Shown here: piece after piece, positions 37,014-47,305 of the stretch
Position numbering within the stretch: position 1 is the first letter of the stretch
Layout: each line of letters opens with the position of its first letter
Source of the DNA: Streptosporangiaceae bacterium NEAU-GS5
GTDB taxonomy: Bacteria; Actinomycetota; Actinomycetes; Streptosporangiales; Streptosporangiaceae
Reading direction: 5' to 3'
Assembly (NCBI GenBank): GCA_017592665.1
Contig: JAGFNW010000007.1
Location: forward strand, 62,001-126,000
DNA length: 64,000 nucleotides
Program-made: the position numbers and the translations under genes
The notes under the pieces: model-generated
The model's input: only the letters and a program-made list of their open reading frames with translations
Databases searched by the model: none
What the model was told of the DNA's origin: nothing

Positions 37014-40000
37014 TGCGTGGCCAGGATCACGGTTTCGAGCACGACTACGGCCCGGCCTGGAGTCGGCGCACCTCCGACCCAGGGTCCTCTCAGGACCCCG
37101 CGACTCACGACTCCGCGAACGACCCCCCCGACGCCCCCAGTGGCTCTGACGGCCCTGATGGCTCGGCGGGTCCCGACGGCTCTGAGGCCTCCGAAGGCTC
37201 CGAAGCTCCTGAGGACCGTGAAGGCTCAGACCTCGACGCCTCCAGCAGCACTGCGGGCACTGCGGGCGGCACTGCGGGCGCTGTGAGCAACGCGCCCAAT
37301 GACGCCACCGGGCCCTCCGCCGCCGGGCCCTCCTCCGCCGGGCCCTCCTCCGCCGCCGGGCCCACCCCCTGGGCCTCCACCTCCTCCGGCTCCGCCTTCT
37401 CGAAGCCCACCACGCAGAACCCGGTCACCCCCAGCGCCGCTGCGTCGCCGCCGCTTCCCCCGCCCAGCTTCGGATATTCGGCCGACCCGTCGGCGACGCC
37501 CCCAGCCCCCGAGCCTGCCCCTGAGCCTGGCAACAGCTGGTTCTCGCGGCCCGTGGCCAATCCGCCCATCTGGCCTGAGGGGCCCGCCAACCCATCCTGG
37601 CGACACGGCGACGCCCCCCAAGCCGGCCCGCCTTGGCAGGAGGCCGCGCAGTCCCCCACGTCGTGGCAGGAGCCTCCCCCTCCCGGCTCCCCTTGGCTGA
37701 ACCGCCCGACCATGGAGCCCGGCTCATCCGAGATGCCACCGCCGGTCCCGCCCGCGACGCCGGACACACTCTCGGCCGCACCGGAGCCACCAGCCGAGCC
37801 ATCAGCCGAGCCATCAGCTGAGTCATCAGCTGACCCGGGATGGCAGGCTCCCCCGGCGTTCACCGCCGCAGCGGCCGGAATGCGCGTGTGGCCGGCTCCA
37901 GAAGCGGATCCCGCCGACAGCCCCGTCTGGCCGGCCGCAACGGGCGAGCCCGTGGCCTGGGACTCGCCGTCCGGCGCCGGATTCCCGCCGCCGCCGTCGG
38001 ACGTCCCCAACCCCACCTCCGACTCGACCTGGCCCTCCGCCGGTCGGACCGGCACTCCCTGGCCGGGCACGGCACAGCCCTGGCCCTTCGAGCCGACTTC
38101 GCCGTACGACGTGGCGGATGCCCCCGAGCCGACCGACCCAGCCCGACCCACCGAGCCCGGCACACCGACCACCCCAGCCGGACCGACCTACCCAGCCGCA
38201 TCGACTGAGTCGGCCTCATCGATTGGGCCGGCCTCATCGGCTAGACCGGATGAATCCAGCGCATGGGCTCCCGCCGAGGATCTGCGCAGCCAGCCCGCAT
38301 ACCCGGTTATGTGGTCGGCGCCCATCCCCGAGACCGACACCACCGAGCCGGACGGGGCCCCCGCCGTGGAACAGCCGTCTGAAGACCCTTCTACGGCCGA
38401 GTCCTGGCACTTCCCAAGCCAGGCTGCCGCAACGCCCTTCACGTCCGAGGACCCATACACGGCCGCAATGCCCCCAGCGCACTCAGAGCCTCCGGCCTTC
38501 CCTGCCCCTCCGCTGCCCGCCGAGCCGCCCATGGCCGCAGACCCATTCGCGTCGGCATGGCCCTCGGCGACCGCTGAGCCGCCTGCATCCGTACCTCCTC
38601 CGGCCCGGCCGCCGGAGCCGGGTGACGTGCCGGTGTGGCCGCCGCGTCCACCTGCCAAGCCTGTTGAGGACCCGCGCGGCACGCAGGACTTCGACGTCCC
38701 CGCGAGCATCGAGGCGGATCCTGAGCCCGCGCACCCCAGCTCCGTACGCGACGACTGGGCGCGCTACGAGTGGACCCAACGCGACTGGCCGCAGCGGGAT
38801 TGGCTGCGACAGGACTGGGCCCAGGAAAGCCCCGCCTCGGGCACTGACGCGACGACCGCTGACTCGGCCGCGACCGAGGAACGGTCCGGCGAGGCTTCGT
38901 CCTCCGGTACAGGGCTCGCGGGTGAATGGGCCGCCGGAGCAGGGCCGGCAGGTGCATGGCCCGCTGGCACCGAGTTCGCGAGCGGGGAGCCCTCGGCTAC
39001 CGAGTCTTCGGGTATCGAGTCTGCAGAGACCCCGCTTGCGGGTACCGAGTCCCCGGAGAGCCCGTCTGCAGGAACCCCGTCTGGGGGAACCGAGTCCGCG
39101 GGGACGGGGCGGATCGGATCGCACCGCGCTCGGCCGTCAGAGCACGCTGAGGCGGGGCAAGGTGAGGCGGAGCCGCGTGGCGCAGGCCAGGCGTGGACGG
39201 AGCCGGGTTCCGCAGGCCAGGCGTGGACGGACCCGTTGGCGGGTGGCGCAGACCAGGCATGGGACCCGACGGGGACGAGCCGCGCTGGATCGGGTCCGGC
39301 TGGATCGGACCAGGCCTGGGTGGATCCAAGTGACGCAGGCCAGGCGTGGCCGGAGCCGGGTGGCGTGGAGCAGGCATGGCCGGGCCCGGCCGGGGCAGGG
39401 CGCGTGGATCTGCCGCTCGGGAACGCGCCGGCCGAGGATCGGACAGGCGGGGACCGGGCATATGGGGATGCGCCGTTTGGGAGCCGGGCCGGGGGTCCTT
39501 TGGCTGAGGGTCCTTTTGGTGGGGATCCTTTGGGCGGGGATTCGTTGGCTGCAGATTCTTTGGGTGGGGATCCGAGGGCGGACGATTTGACTCCGCGGGT
39601 CGGGAGGCGGATGTTCGGGGATCCCAGTTCGGCTGGGTCTTCCGTTCCCGTCGATCCGGCTGATCCGCTGGGGACGATTCCGGCGGGGCGGTTCCCGAGT
39701 GGATTCGGCGCCGGTTTGGGAGAGGCGCCGCCGTTCCAGCTCATTGAGGGCGGCGACGAGTCCGACACCGTCGACAAGCTGGCCTTCCCTGCCGAAGATG
39801 TCGACGGCCCGACGCTGCCTGACAACACCCCAGCCGCCACAGCGGCTACCGACGCCGCCACCTACGGCACCGGCGCAGCCGGCGACACCGACGACTCCAT
39901 GTATGAGACCGAAGGGCCGAGCGGGCCGCGGAGGCCGTGGCAGACGCGTGTCATGCCGACGCCTCCTGTGCCGTCCTCGCCCTCTCCGCTGGAGATGCCC

Positions 40001-41194
40001 CCCGGATTCGGGAGTGGCTGGGCTTCGACGGAGGGCGCCGCACCGGACATGGCGTCTCCCGCGTCTCCCGCGTCAGCCGGGTCCGCGTCCACAGCGTCGG
40101 CGTCGGCGTTCCCTGGTTCGGCGTCTCCTGCGACGGCACCGGCTTCTCCGACTGCGGCTTCTCCGACTGCGGCCGGGATTCCGGCGGCTGGGCCTTCTCA
40201 GGCGCCTCCTGGGGTGGCGGGTTCTTTGGGTGAGACGGCTGGTCCTGCGTTCCCGCCGGCGGGAATGGGCGCCAGGTCCGCGGGGCCGAGCACGGGGCTT
40301 ATGGGACCGAGCACGGGGCCTATCGGGCTGGAAGGGCTGGCGAGCAGGTCCACCACGACGCCTCCGGGGCCGGGCACGTTGGTGCCGACCGGGCGGCATG
40401 GCGGGCCGCGGCCGGGTGGGCCGTTGGCGCTCGACGCCGGATCCGGCCCCGAGCGGTCGCTGACGCCGCGGCGGGCCATTCTCGCCGCCTGTACGGCGAT
40501 CGTCGTGGCCGCCATCGGCACGGCGGCCTACTTCGCGTACACCAGCGACAGCAGGACCGGCAACGCGACCGGGACGCCGGCCCTGACCAGTGGGCCGAGT
40601 GGAGCGGGCGCGGCGGGCACGGCGGCGCCGACCGGCACGGCCGTCGCCAACGCGGGCACGGTCGCGGCGCTCGACTCCGAGGCGACCGACCCGGAGAAGC
40701 TGACGCTCGCGGAGGCCTTCCCCGACCCGCGCATCACGCTGGACGGCCGCACCTACAAACGCGTCAAGGTCAACATCACCGAGAGCTGCGACAAGGCGGC
40801 CTCCGGCGGGTTCGCCGCGGCGTTGAAGCAGCAGCAGTGCCGCCGCGTCCTCCGCGCGACCTACGTCGACGGCAAGCACAAGTACGCCGTGACCACCGGC
40901 ATCGCCGTACTCCCGACCAAGCAGGCGGCGCTCGCCGTCGACGCGGCCAAGAACCTCGGCTCCAACCTGTGGTTCCGCGGCCTCAACGGCGACGCGGCCA
41001 GCGGCGCCGACCGGGTGGCGATCTCCGGCGGCTACGCGGCGGGTCTGGTGTGGGGGCGCTACATCGTCTTCACGTACGCGACGTACGCCGACGGGCACAC
41101 CCCCACCTCCAAGGAGAAGGATCTGGGTCCGGTGAGCGGCGCGTTCCGCGACCACACCGCGAAGGTGATCGAAGAACGCCTCACCCACAGCTGA
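37013..41194 (+). CDS. giant single-pass membrane protein with about 1150-residue disordered N-terminus
   Basis: A 1393-residue protein. Residues 1 to about 1150 are low-complexity, rich in Pro, Ala, Ser, Gly, Glu and Trp-Pro pairs, with repeats such as AEPSAEPSAES and GQAW(T/P)(E/D)P. One transmembrane helix follows (about 1154-1176, AILAACTAIVVAAIGTAAYF, after Arg-Arg), then a Thr/Gly/Ala linker. The C-terminal extracellular domain (1226-1393) is homologous to that of the preceding gene. The topology implies a large disordered cytoplasmic part. The function is unknown. Between about 39480 and 39620 codon use shifts to unusual codons (TTT, TTG, GAT, CCT). The next feature is a convergent TetR gene. 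Confidence 0.75.
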   Translation: MRGQDHGFEHDYGPAWSRRTSDPGSSQDPATHDSANDPPDAPSGSDGPDGSAGPDGSEASEGSEAPEDREGSDLDASSSTAGTAGGTAGAVSNAPNDATGPSAAGPSSAGPSSAAGPTPWASTSSGSAFSKPTTQNPVTPSAAASPPLPPPSFGYSADPSATPPAPEPAPEPGNSWFSRPVANPPIWPEGPANPSWRHGDAPQAGPPWQEAAQSPTSWQEPPPPGSPWLNRPTMEPGSSEMPPPVPPATPDTLSAAPEPPAEPSAEPSAESSADPGWQAPPAFTAAAAGMRVWPAPEADPADSPVWPAATGEPVAWDSPSGAGFPPPPSDVPNPTSDSTWPSAGRTGTPWPGTAQPWPFEPTSPYDVADAPEPTDPARPTEPGTPTTPAGPTYPAASTESASSIGPASSARPDESSAWAPAEDLRSQPAYPVMWSAPIPETDTTEPDGAPAVEQPSEDPSTAESWHFPSQAAATPFTSEDPYTAAMPPAHSEPPAFPAPPLPAEPPMAADPFASAWPSATAEPPASVPPPARPPEPGDVPVWPPRPPAKPVEDPRGTQDFDVPASIEADPEPAHPSSVRDDWARYEWTQRDWPQRDWLRQDWAQESPASGTDATTADSAATEERSGEASSSGTGLAGEWAAGAGPAGAWPAGTEFASGEPSATESSGIESAETPLAGTESPESPSAGTPSGGTESAGTGRIGSHRARPSEHAEAGQGEAEPRGAGQAWTEPGSAGQAWTDPLAGGADQAWDPTGTSRAGSGPAGSDQAWVDPSDAGQAWPEPGGVEQAWPGPAGAGRVDLPLGNAPAEDRTGGDRAYGDAPFGSRAGGPLAEGPFGGDPLGGDSLAADSLGGDPRADDLTPRVGRRMFGDPSSAGSSVPVDPADPLGTIPAGRFPSGFGAGLGEAPPFQLIEGGDESDTVDKLAFPAEDVDGPTLPDNTPAATAATDAATYGTGAAGDTDDSMYETEGPSGPRRPWQTRVMPTPPVPSSPSPLEMPPGFGSGWASTEGAAPDMASPASPASAGSASTASASAFPGSASPATAPASPTAASPTAAGIPAAGPSQAPPGVAGSLGETAGPAFPPAGMGARSAGPSTGLMGPSTGPIGLEGLASRSTTTPPGPGTLVPTGRHGGPRPGGPLALDAGSGPERSLTPRRAILAACTAIVVAAIGTAAYFAYTSDSRTGNATGTPALTSGPSGAGAAGTAAPTGTAVANAGTVAALDSEATDPEKLTLAEAFPDPRITLDGRTYKRVKVNITESCDKAASGGFAAALKQQQCRRVLRATYVDGKHKYAVTTGIAVLPTKQAALAVDAAKNLGSNLWFRGLNGDAASGADRVAISGGYAAGLVWGRYIVFTYATYADGHTPTSKEKDLGPVSGAFRDHTAKVIEERLTHS
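39181..39400 (+). repeat. 30-base in-frame repeats in the giant gene
   Basis: CGCAGGCCAGGCGTGGACGG occurs at 39181 and again at 39211, a 30-base period. A third, variant copy lies near 39336 and a more diverged one near 39366. They encode the GQAW(T/P)(E/D)P units. The pattern suggests unit duplication by slippage or unequal exchange. Confidence 0.7.
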
Positions 41195-41224
41195 ACCCAA
41201 CAGCCGAGCCCCGCAGATGAACCG

Positions 41225-41932
41225 TCAGGCGCCGAGGCGTTCGCGCAGGTCGGCCAGGGTCATCTCGAACATGGGCTCGGCGTCGGTCAGGGCGAACCTG
41301 AGGTGCCCGAACACCTCGAGGCTCACGATGCCCTGCAGCCGCACCCAGCAGTCGAGGAAGACGACCAGGCACTCGATCGGCAGCTCGCCGCCGAATCCCT
41401 GTTGAAAACTCGTGAGCTGAGCGATCAGCCGCGGATCGACCTCCTCGGGCAGCCGGAACGGCCGGGTCCGCCAGAGTTCAACGAACAGCATGAGGAACAC
41501 GGCCGCGAACCGGTGGGCGGTCATCGCCTCGGCGTCCTTCGGCATGGGCGTCCGGAACACTCCTGGCAACGGACTTCCGAACAGCAGGCCGTACTCGTTC
41601 GGATGGTCGAGCGACCAGCGCCGGAACGCGCGGCAGGCGACGACGAGCCGCTCGCCCGCGTCCTTGCCCGCGATGAGGCCGACCTCGCCCTCGATCACGG
41701 TGGCCAGCTCGTCCTGGAAGACGTGGCACAGGTGCTTGATCAGATTTTCGTGGCCGTCGAAGTACCGGTAGAGCGCGGGCGCGGTCATGCCCATGTCACG
41801 GGCGATGGCCCGGAGCGAGACGGCCTCGCGGCCCTCGGTGACGAGGATCCGCCGCGCCGAGTCCACGATCTCCTGCGTCGTCGCCGCCCGTACGCGCTCC
41901 CGCCTTGTCTCGACCACAACGCGCCTTCCCAA
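41225..41932 (-). CDS. TetR family transcriptional regulator
   Basis: A 235-residue regulator. The N-terminal HTH is TTQEIVDSARRILVTEG, then VSLRAIARDMGMTAPALYRYF. The C-terminal ligand domain has the WHG-type pattern, with RAFRRWSLDHPNEYGLLFG and a Trp-rich VELWRTRPFRLP. It is divergent from the MMPL gene and lies next to three operator-like motifs, so it probably represses that transporter and itself. The TTG at 41932 is the longest start; a GTG at 41917 is an alternative. Confidence 0.9.
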   Translation of the reverse strand: MGRRVVVETRRERVRAATTQEIVDSARRILVTEGREAVSLRAIARDMGMTAPALYRYFDGHENLIKHLCHVFQDELATVIEGEVGLIAGKDAGERLVVACRAFRRWSLDHPNEYGLLFGSPLPGVFRTPMPKDAEAMTAHRFAAVFLMLFVELWRTRPFRLPEEVDPRLIAQLTSFQQGFGGELPIECLVVFLDCWVRLQGIVSLEVFGHLRFALTDAEPMFEMTLADLRERLGA

Positions 41933-41940
41933 TCGCCGCT

Positions 41941-42003
41941 AACACCGTTGACAAACAGAAACACAGTATGCGAAGTTAACGGCGTTCACACATTAACACC
42001 GTT
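41941..42003. promoter_or_regulatory. three TetR-operator-like motifs between tetR and MMPL genes
   Basis: The 9-base near-palindrome AACACCGTT occurs at 41941-41949 and 41995-42003. AACGGCGTT, its inverted variant, lies at 41978-41986. Flanks extend the likeness to about 14 bases (TAACACCGTTGAC, TTAACACCGTTTAC). A TTGACA hexamer (41948-41953) overlaps the first copy. Binding by the adjacent TetR protein is inferred. Confidence 0.65.
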
Positions 42004-42030
42004 TACGACAGGGTAGCCCTGGAGGCCGCG

Positions 42031-44067
42031 ATGTTCGAGGCGTGGGGAAGGTTCGTGGAACGCCGGCGCTGGTGGGTGCTGGCCGCCGCACTGTTATTGA
42101 TCGTGTTCATGGGGGTCTGGGGCACACGCGTGTTCGGCTCCCTCACCTCGGGCGGCTTCGCCGTCCCCGGCACCGAGAGCGCCGTCGCCGCCGACATCGC
42201 CGCCCGCGACCTCGGCCGCGACGACGCCGACGTGATCGCCCTCTACTCCACGCCGAGCGCGCCCATCGCGCAGCTCAAAGCGTTGCCGGGCGTCACCGAC
42301 GTCACCCAGGGCCCCGTCTCCGGCAGCCAGACCTTCGCCATCCTCCACCTCGCGGGCGAGACCGGCGCCGAGCGCCACGACGCGTACGTCGCCATCAAAG
42401 ACCGGCTCACCGCCACCGGCGCCCGCCTCGGCGGCCAGGCCGCGATCGAGGACACCATCAACCGCCAGGTCAGCAGCGACATCGGCCGGGCCGAGGCCAT
42501 CTCGATGCCGATCCTGCTCATCCTCCTCGTGCTGATCTTCGGCAGCCTCGCCGCGGCCGGCCTCCCGCTCGCCATCGGCGCCATCGCCATCCTCGGCTCG
42601 TTCACGGCGCTGCGGCTCCTGACGTACGTCACGGACGTCTCCGTCTACTCGATCAACATCACCACGATCCTCGGATTGGGCCTCGCCATCGACTACGGCC
42701 TGTTCGTCGTCGCCCGCTACCGCGACGAGCTGCGCCGGGATCCGGCCACCGCCCTCGCCCGTACGATGGCCACCGCCGGCCGCACCGTGGCCGTCTCCGG
42801 CGTCACGGTCGCCGTGTCGCTGTCCAGCCTGCTGCTGTTCCCGCAGGCGTTCCTGCGGTCGATGGGCTACGGCGGAATGGCCACCGTCGTGGTCGACATG
42901 CTCGCCGCGCTGACCGTGCTCCCCGCGCTGCTGGCCGTGCTGGGCCCGCGCGTGAACGCGCTGCGCGTGCGCCGGGTCGAGCCCCGCGAGCGCGGCGCGT
43001 GGTTCCGGCTGGCGTCCAGCGTGATGCGGCGGCCCGTCCGCTATGTCCTGATCACCACCGTCATCCTGGTCGCGCTCGGCCTGCCGTTCCTCCGCGTGTC
43101 GTGGGGCGGCACCGACGAGCGCGTGCTCCCGGCCGGCGCCGAGGCCCGCCAGGTCAGCGAGGTCCTCGTCCGCGACTTCCCGCAGACCACCACCAACCCC
43201 ATCGAGGTCGTGGTCACCGGCCTCGCCGACCCCGCGGCGTACACCGATCGGCTCCGCCACGTCGCGGGCGTCACGGACGCGCGGGTGACCGGACGGCACG
43301 GGGCCACCACCCGGATCGCCGTCACCTATCCCGGCATTGCGCTGTCCGCCGAGACCCGCGACCTGGTCCAGCGTGTACGGCAGGAGCCGCCGCCGACCGG
43401 GCGGGCCTACGTGGGCGGCGCGACCGCGCGACTGGCCGACCAGCTCGACAGCCTGGGCTCGCGGCTGCCGTGGATGGCGCTCGTCGTGATCGTGGCCACG
43501 TTCGTGCTGCTGTTCCTGGCCTTCGGGTCGATCGTGCTGCCGATCAAGGCGATCCTGATGAACGTCCTGTCGCTGTCGGCCATGTTCGGCGCCATCGTGT
43601 GGATCTTCCAGGACGGCCACCTGGCCGACCTGCTCGGCTTCACCGCCACCGGCACGATCGAGCCGTCCATGCCGATCCTCATGCTGGCCGTCATCTTCGG
43701 CCTGTCCATGGACTACGAGGTGTTCCTGCTGTCGCGGGTGCGCGAGCAGTACGACCTGACCGGCGACACGACCCGCTCGGTCGCCGAAGGGCTGCAGCGC
43801 ACGGGTGGCATCATCACGGGCGCGGCCCTGCTGCTCATCGTGGTCGTGGGCGCGTTCTCCACGTCGGGCATCACGTTCATCAAGCTGATCGGGGTCGGGA
43901 TGCTGCTGGCCATCCTCATCGACGCCACGATCGTGCGGGCGTTGCTGGTCCCGGCCACCATGCGGCTGCTCGGCCGGGTCAACTGGTGGGCTCCCCGGCC
44001 GCTTCGCCGCCTCTACGCCCGCTACGGCATCCGCGAGGAGAGCGTCCCGGAACCCGCGCTCAACTGA
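42031..44067 (+). CDS. MMPL family (RND-type) membrane transporter
   Basis: A 678-residue integral membrane protein with the 12-helix MMPL layout: one N-terminal helix, an outer domain (about 40-140), five helices (about 155-310), a second outer domain (about 345-475) and six helices (475-655). Motifs include [21 protein letters not shown] and [23 protein letters not shown], each carrying the proton-relay Asp-Tyr pair. Such proteins export lipids or drugs. GGAGG lies seven bases before the ATG. The divergent TetR protein is its likely regulator. It overlaps truA by eight bases at the 3' ends. Confidence 0.92.
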   Translation: MFEAWGRFVERRRWWVLAAALLLIVFMGVWGTRVFGSLTSGGFAVPGTESAVAADIAARDLGRDDADVIALYSTPSAPIAQLKALPGVTDVTQGPVSGSQTFAILHLAGETGAERHDAYVAIKDRLTATGARLGGQAAIEDTINRQVSSDIGRAEAISMPILLILLVLIFGSLAAAGLPLAIGAIAILGSFTALRLLTYVTDVSVYSINITTILGLGLAIDYGLFVVARYRDELRRDPATALARTMATAGRTVAVSGVTVAVSLSSLLLFPQAFLRSMGYGGMATVVVDMLAALTVLPALLAVLGPRVNALRVRRVEPRERGAWFRLASSVMRRPVRYVLITTVILVALGLPFLRVSWGGTDERVLPAGAEARQVSEVLVRDFPQTTTNPIEVVVTGLADPAAYTDRLRHVAGVTDARVTGRHGATTRIAVTYPGIALSAETRDLVQRVRQEPPPTGRAYVGGATARLADQLDSLGSRLPWMALVVIVATFVLLFLAFGSIVLPIKAILMNVLSLSAMFGAIVWIFQDGHLADLLGFTATGTIEPSMPILMLAVIFGLSMDYEVFLLSRVREQYDLTGDTTRSVAEGLQRTGGIITGAALLLIVVVGAFSTSGITFIKLIGVGMLLAILIDATIVRALLVPATMRLLGRVNWWAPRPLRRLYARYGIREESVPEPALN

Positions 44068-44878
44068 GGGTGCGGACCTGACGGGTCTCGGCGGCCCGCC
44101 GGGCCAGCTCCTCGTCCGGCGGGTAGCGGACCTCCTCCAAAGTGAGCCCGTGCGCGGGGGCCACGTGCACACCGGAGTCCCGTACGGCGTTGGCGAGGAT
44201 CTGGCCCGGCCACTCCACGGGACGCCGCCCGTCGCCGACCGCGAGCAGCGACCCGACAAGCGCGCGGACCATCGAGTGGCAGAACGCGTCGGCGACGACG
44301 GTCGCGGCGAGGATCCCGTCGGGGCCGCGCTCCCAGTCGAGCCGCCGCAGGGCGCGGATCGTGGTGGCGCCCTCCCGCTTGCGGCAGAACGCGGCGAAGT
44401 CGTGCTCGCCGAGCAGTGCCGCGGCCGCCGCGTTCATGAGGTCGGCGTCGAGCCGCCGCTGATGCCACAGCACCTCGTGGCGGCGCAGCGGGTCGACCCC
44501 ACCCGGCGCGTCGCCGACCCGGTAGGCGTACCGCCGGGAAAGCGCCGAGAACCGGGCGTCGAAGCCCGCAGGGGCCTCGCTGAGCCGATGAACCCGCACA
44601 TCCGGGGGCAGGACGCCGGCCAGCCGCCGCAGCAGCGCAGAAAGCGGCTCAGGCGGCTGCTCGGAATCGCCGAGATCGATGTCGACGTGGGCGACCTGGC
44701 CGCGCGCGTGTACCCCGGCGTCGGTGCGGCCGGCGACGGTCAGCTGCGGCGCGGGGTCGGCCCGCAGGATCCGGCCGAGCGCGGCCTCGATCTCGCCCTG
44801 GACGGTACGCCTGCCGGGCTGCTTGGCCCAGCCGGAGAACGCGCCACCGTCATATCCGAGGTCGAGCCGTACCCTCAT
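44060..44878 (-). CDS. truA: tRNA pseudouridine38-40 synthase TruA
   Basis: A 272-residue enzyme modifying U38-U40 in the tRNA anticodon arm. It has the N-terminal [27 protein letters not shown], the catalytic Asp in [13 protein letters not shown], the family segment SRRYAYRV and [11 protein letters not shown]. The ATG at 44878 follows AGAGGA. It follows rplQ in the leftward ribosomal cluster, as in other actinomycetes. Confidence 0.95.
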   Translation of the reverse strand: MRVRLDLGYDGGAFSGWAKQPGRRTVQGEIEAALGRILRADPAPQLTVAGRTDAGVHARGQVAHVDIDLGDSEQPPEPLSALLRRLAGVLPPDVRVHRLSEAPAGFDARFSALSRRYAYRVGDAPGGVDPLRRHEVLWHQRRLDADLMNAAAAALLGEHDFAAFCRKREGATTIRALRRLDWERGPDGILAATVVADAFCHSMVRALVGSLLAVGDGRRPVEWPGQILANAVRDSGVHVAPAHGLTLEEVRYPPDEELARRAAETRQVRTLS

Positions 44879-44959
44879 CAGATCCTCTTCCAGAAACGCC
44901 ACGAGCCCAGCACGGGCGTGCTGGGCTCGTGAGCGCGTAGTTCAGGCCGGACGCGAAGG

Positions 44960-45484
44960 TCAGGCCTCGTCCTTCTTCTCCGAGGTCTCCGAAGTCTCCG
45001 AGGCCTCGGTCTCGGAGGTGGCCTCGTCGTCGGCCGGCAGCTCGACGGTCTCCACCGCGGGAGCGGGCTCGGCCGGCGCCGAAGCGGCGGCGGGCTCGGA
45101 CCTGCGAGTGGTGGTGACGGGGCTGAGCTGCTCGGTCACCAGCTCGATCACGGCCATGGGGGCGGCGTCGCCCTTACGCTGGCCGATCTTGGTGATCCGG
45201 GTGTAGCCGCCGGGACGCTCCGCGAACGTCGGCGCGATCTCGGTGAAGAGCTGGTGGACGACGCCCTTGTCCCGGACGACGGTCAGCACCTGGCGACGGT
45301 TGTGCATGTCGCCCTTCTTGGCCTTGGTGATCAGCCGCTCCGCCAGCGGGCGGAGACGCTTGGCCTTGGCCTCGGTGGTGCGGATGCGCCCGTGCTGGAA
45401 CAGCTGAGTGGCGAGGTTCGCCAGGATCAGCCGCTCGTGCGCGGGGCTGCCGCCAAGACGGGGGCCCTTCGTGGGCTTGGGCAT
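44960..45484 (-). CDS. rplQ: 50S ribosomal protein L17
   Basis: A 174-residue L17. The core has [20 protein letters not shown] and [18 protein letters not shown]. After about residue 120 there is an acidic, Ala/Glu/Ser-rich C-terminal extension ending in KKDEA, as in many actinobacteria. It lies 87 bases downstream of rpoA, the last gene of the alpha operon. Confidence 0.96.
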   Translation of the reverse strand: MPKPTKGPRLGGSPAHERLILANLATQLFQHGRIRTTEAKAKRLRPLAERLITKAKKGDMHNRRQVLTVVRDKGVVHQLFTEIAPTFAERPGGYTRITKIGQRKGDAAPMAVIELVTEQLSPVTTTRRSEPAAASAPAEPAPAVETVELPADDEATSETEASETSETSEKKDEA

Positions 45485-45571
45485 GTGCCTTCTCCCTGTG
45501 GGTAACCCGCCCCGGCCGTATCAGGTACCGGGGTCGGGCCGGCCGCCGGATGGACGGCCGTTACGAATGAC

Positions 45572-46588
45572 TCAGTACTGCTCGGTCTCGATGAAGCCGC
45601 CGTCCTCGTCGTCGTAGCCGCCGCCGGCGACCGCGGACGGGTCGAATCCGGGCGGGGAGTCCTTGAGGGCGAGGCTCATCTCGTGCAGCTTCTGCTTGAC
45701 CTCTTCGATCGACTTGGCGCCGAAGTTGCGGATGTCGAGCAGGTCCTGCTCACTGCGGGCCACGAGCTCACCCACGGTGTGGATGCCCTCGCGCTTGAGG
45801 CAGTTGTAGGAGCGAACGGTCAGGTTCAGCTCCTCGATCGGCAGCGCCAGGTCGGCGGCGAGCGCCGCGTCGGTCGGCGACGGGCCGATGTCGATGCCCT
45901 CGGCCTCGACGTTGAGCTCCCGGGCCAGGCCGAACAGCTCGACGAGGGTCTTGCCGGCCGAGGCCACCGCGTCGCGGGGCTTCATGCACGGCTTGGTCTC
46001 GACGTCGAGGATCAGGCGGTCGAAGTCCGTGCGCTGCTCGACACGGGTGGCCTCGACCTTGTACGTCACCTTCAGGACCGGGGAGTAGATGGAGTCGATC
46101 GGAATCCGGCCGATCTCCTGCCCCGGCTGCTTGTTCTGCGCGGCGGAGACGTAGCCGCGGCCACGCTCGACCGTCAGCTCCATCTCCAGCTTCGCCTTGC
46201 CGTTGAGCGTGGCGATGTGCAGCTCGGGGTTGTGCACCTCGACGCCGGCGGGCGGCGCGATGTCGGCCGCGGTGACCTCACCGGGGCCCTGCTTGCGCAG
46301 ATACATCACGACCGGCTCGTCGTGCTCCGAAGAGACGACCAGCGACTTGAGGTTGAGGATGATGTCGGTGACATCCTCCTTGACCCCCGGCACGGTCGAG
46401 AACTCGTGCAGCACGCCCTCGATGCGGATGCTGGTGACCGCCGCGCCCGGAATGGACGACAGCAGCGTGCGCCGCACCGAGTTGCCGATGGTGTAGCCGA
46501 AACCGGGCTCCAGCGGCTCGATGACGAACCGGGAGCGGTGCTCGTCGAGGGACTCCTCGAGGAGGCTCGGTCGCTGTGCGATGAGCAT
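45572..46588 (-). CDS. rpoA: DNA-directed RNA polymerase alpha subunit
   Basis: A 338-residue alpha subunit. The N-terminal assembly domain has [22 protein letters not shown]. The C-terminal domain binds UP elements and activators and has [20 protein letters not shown] with the contact helix [16 protein letters not shown]. The ATG at 46588 follows GGAG. The gene lies between rpsD and rplQ in normal order. Confidence 0.97.
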   Translation of the reverse strand: MLIAQRPSLLEESLDEHRSRFVIEPLEPGFGYTIGNSVRRTLLSSIPGAAVTSIRIEGVLHEFSTVPGVKEDVTDIILNLKSLVVSSEHDEPVVMYLRKQGPGEVTAADIAPPAGVEVHNPELHIATLNGKAKLEMELTVERGRGYVSAAQNKQPGQEIGRIPIDSIYSPVLKVTYKVEATRVEQRTDFDRLILDVETKPCMKPRDAVASAGKTLVELFGLARELNVEAEGIDIGPSPTDAALAADLALPIEELNLTVRSYNCLKREGIHTVGELVARSEQDLLDIRNFGAKSIEEVKQKLHEMSLALKDSPPGFDPSAVAGGGYDDEDGGFIETEQY

Positions 46589-46658
46589 GTGGGTCTCCAC
46601 TGTGTCGTGCGGCGCCCGCTATATGACGCCGCCCATGTACTACTTGTACTACCAGGTG

Positions 46659-47285
46659 TTACTTCGAGTAGAGCTCGACGATCAGCTGCTCCTGGACCAG
46701 CGTGTCGATCTGCTGGCGGACGGGCAGCTGGTGCACCAGGATGCGCATGCCGTCCGAGGTGACGCCCAGCCACGCCGGCACGGTCTTGTCGCCGGCGGTG
46801 GCGCGGGCCACCTCGTAAGGCAGGAGGTTGCGCGAGCGCTCGCGGACCTCGACGATGTCGTGCTCGCGCACGCGGTACGACGGGATGTCGACCTTCTTGC
46901 CGTTCACCAGGATGTGGCCGTGGCGCACCTGCTGGCGGGCGGCGTCGCGCGACTCGGCGAAACCGGCGCGGTAGACGACGTTGTCGAGCCTGCTCTCCAG
47001 GATCTGGAGAAGGTTCTCACCGGTCTTGCCGGTCTTGCGGTTGGCTTCCTCGTAGTAGTTGCGGAACTGCTTCTCGAGGACGCCGTAGATGCGGCGGGTC
47101 TTCTGCTTCTCACGAAGCTGGAGCTGGTATTCAGACTCCTTCGGACGGCCGCGACCGTGCTCACCCGGCGGGTAAGGACGGATCTCGATGGGGCACTTCG
47201 CGGACTCGCACTTCTTGCCCTTGAGGAAGAGCTTGGTCTTCTCCCGACGGCAGAGCTTGCAGTCCGCACCCGTGTAACGAGCCAT
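46659..47285 (-). CDS. rpsD: 30S ribosomal protein S4
   Basis: A 208-residue S4 that starts 16S rRNA assembly. The N-terminus, [20 protein letters not shown] and following, has the four-cysteine zinc-type arrangement (CxxC, then C at KKCES and at KCPI). The S4 RNA-binding domain begins [12 protein letters not shown] and includes [20 protein letters not shown]. It follows rpsK by 20 bases. Confidence 0.96.
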   Translation of the reverse strand: MARYTGADCKLCRREKTKLFLKGKKCESAKCPIEIRPYPPGEHGRGRPKESEYQLQLREKQKTRRIYGVLEKQFRNYYEEANRKTGKTGENLLQILESRLDNVVYRAGFAESRDAARQQVRHGHILVNGKKVDIPSYRVREHDIVEVRERSRNLLPYEVARATAGDKTVPAWLGVTSDGMRILVHQLPVRQQIDTLVQEQLIVELYSK

Positions 47286-47305
47286 TTCTTCGAAATCTCC
47301 TGGGT

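Noticed and set aside
37105-38172. 355-codon open frame on the minus strand inside the giant gene
   Set aside because: A Gly/Ser/Val low-complexity shadow of the Pro/Ala/Ser-rich coding strand, without ribosome site or domain.
38118-39590. Long open frame on the plus strand, out of frame with the giant membrane protein
   Set aside because: It is Arg/Pro-rich throughout, has no start signal, and exists only because the overlapping gene is low-complexity and GC-rich. The other frame has a leaderless start, a transmembrane helix and a conserved C-terminal domain.
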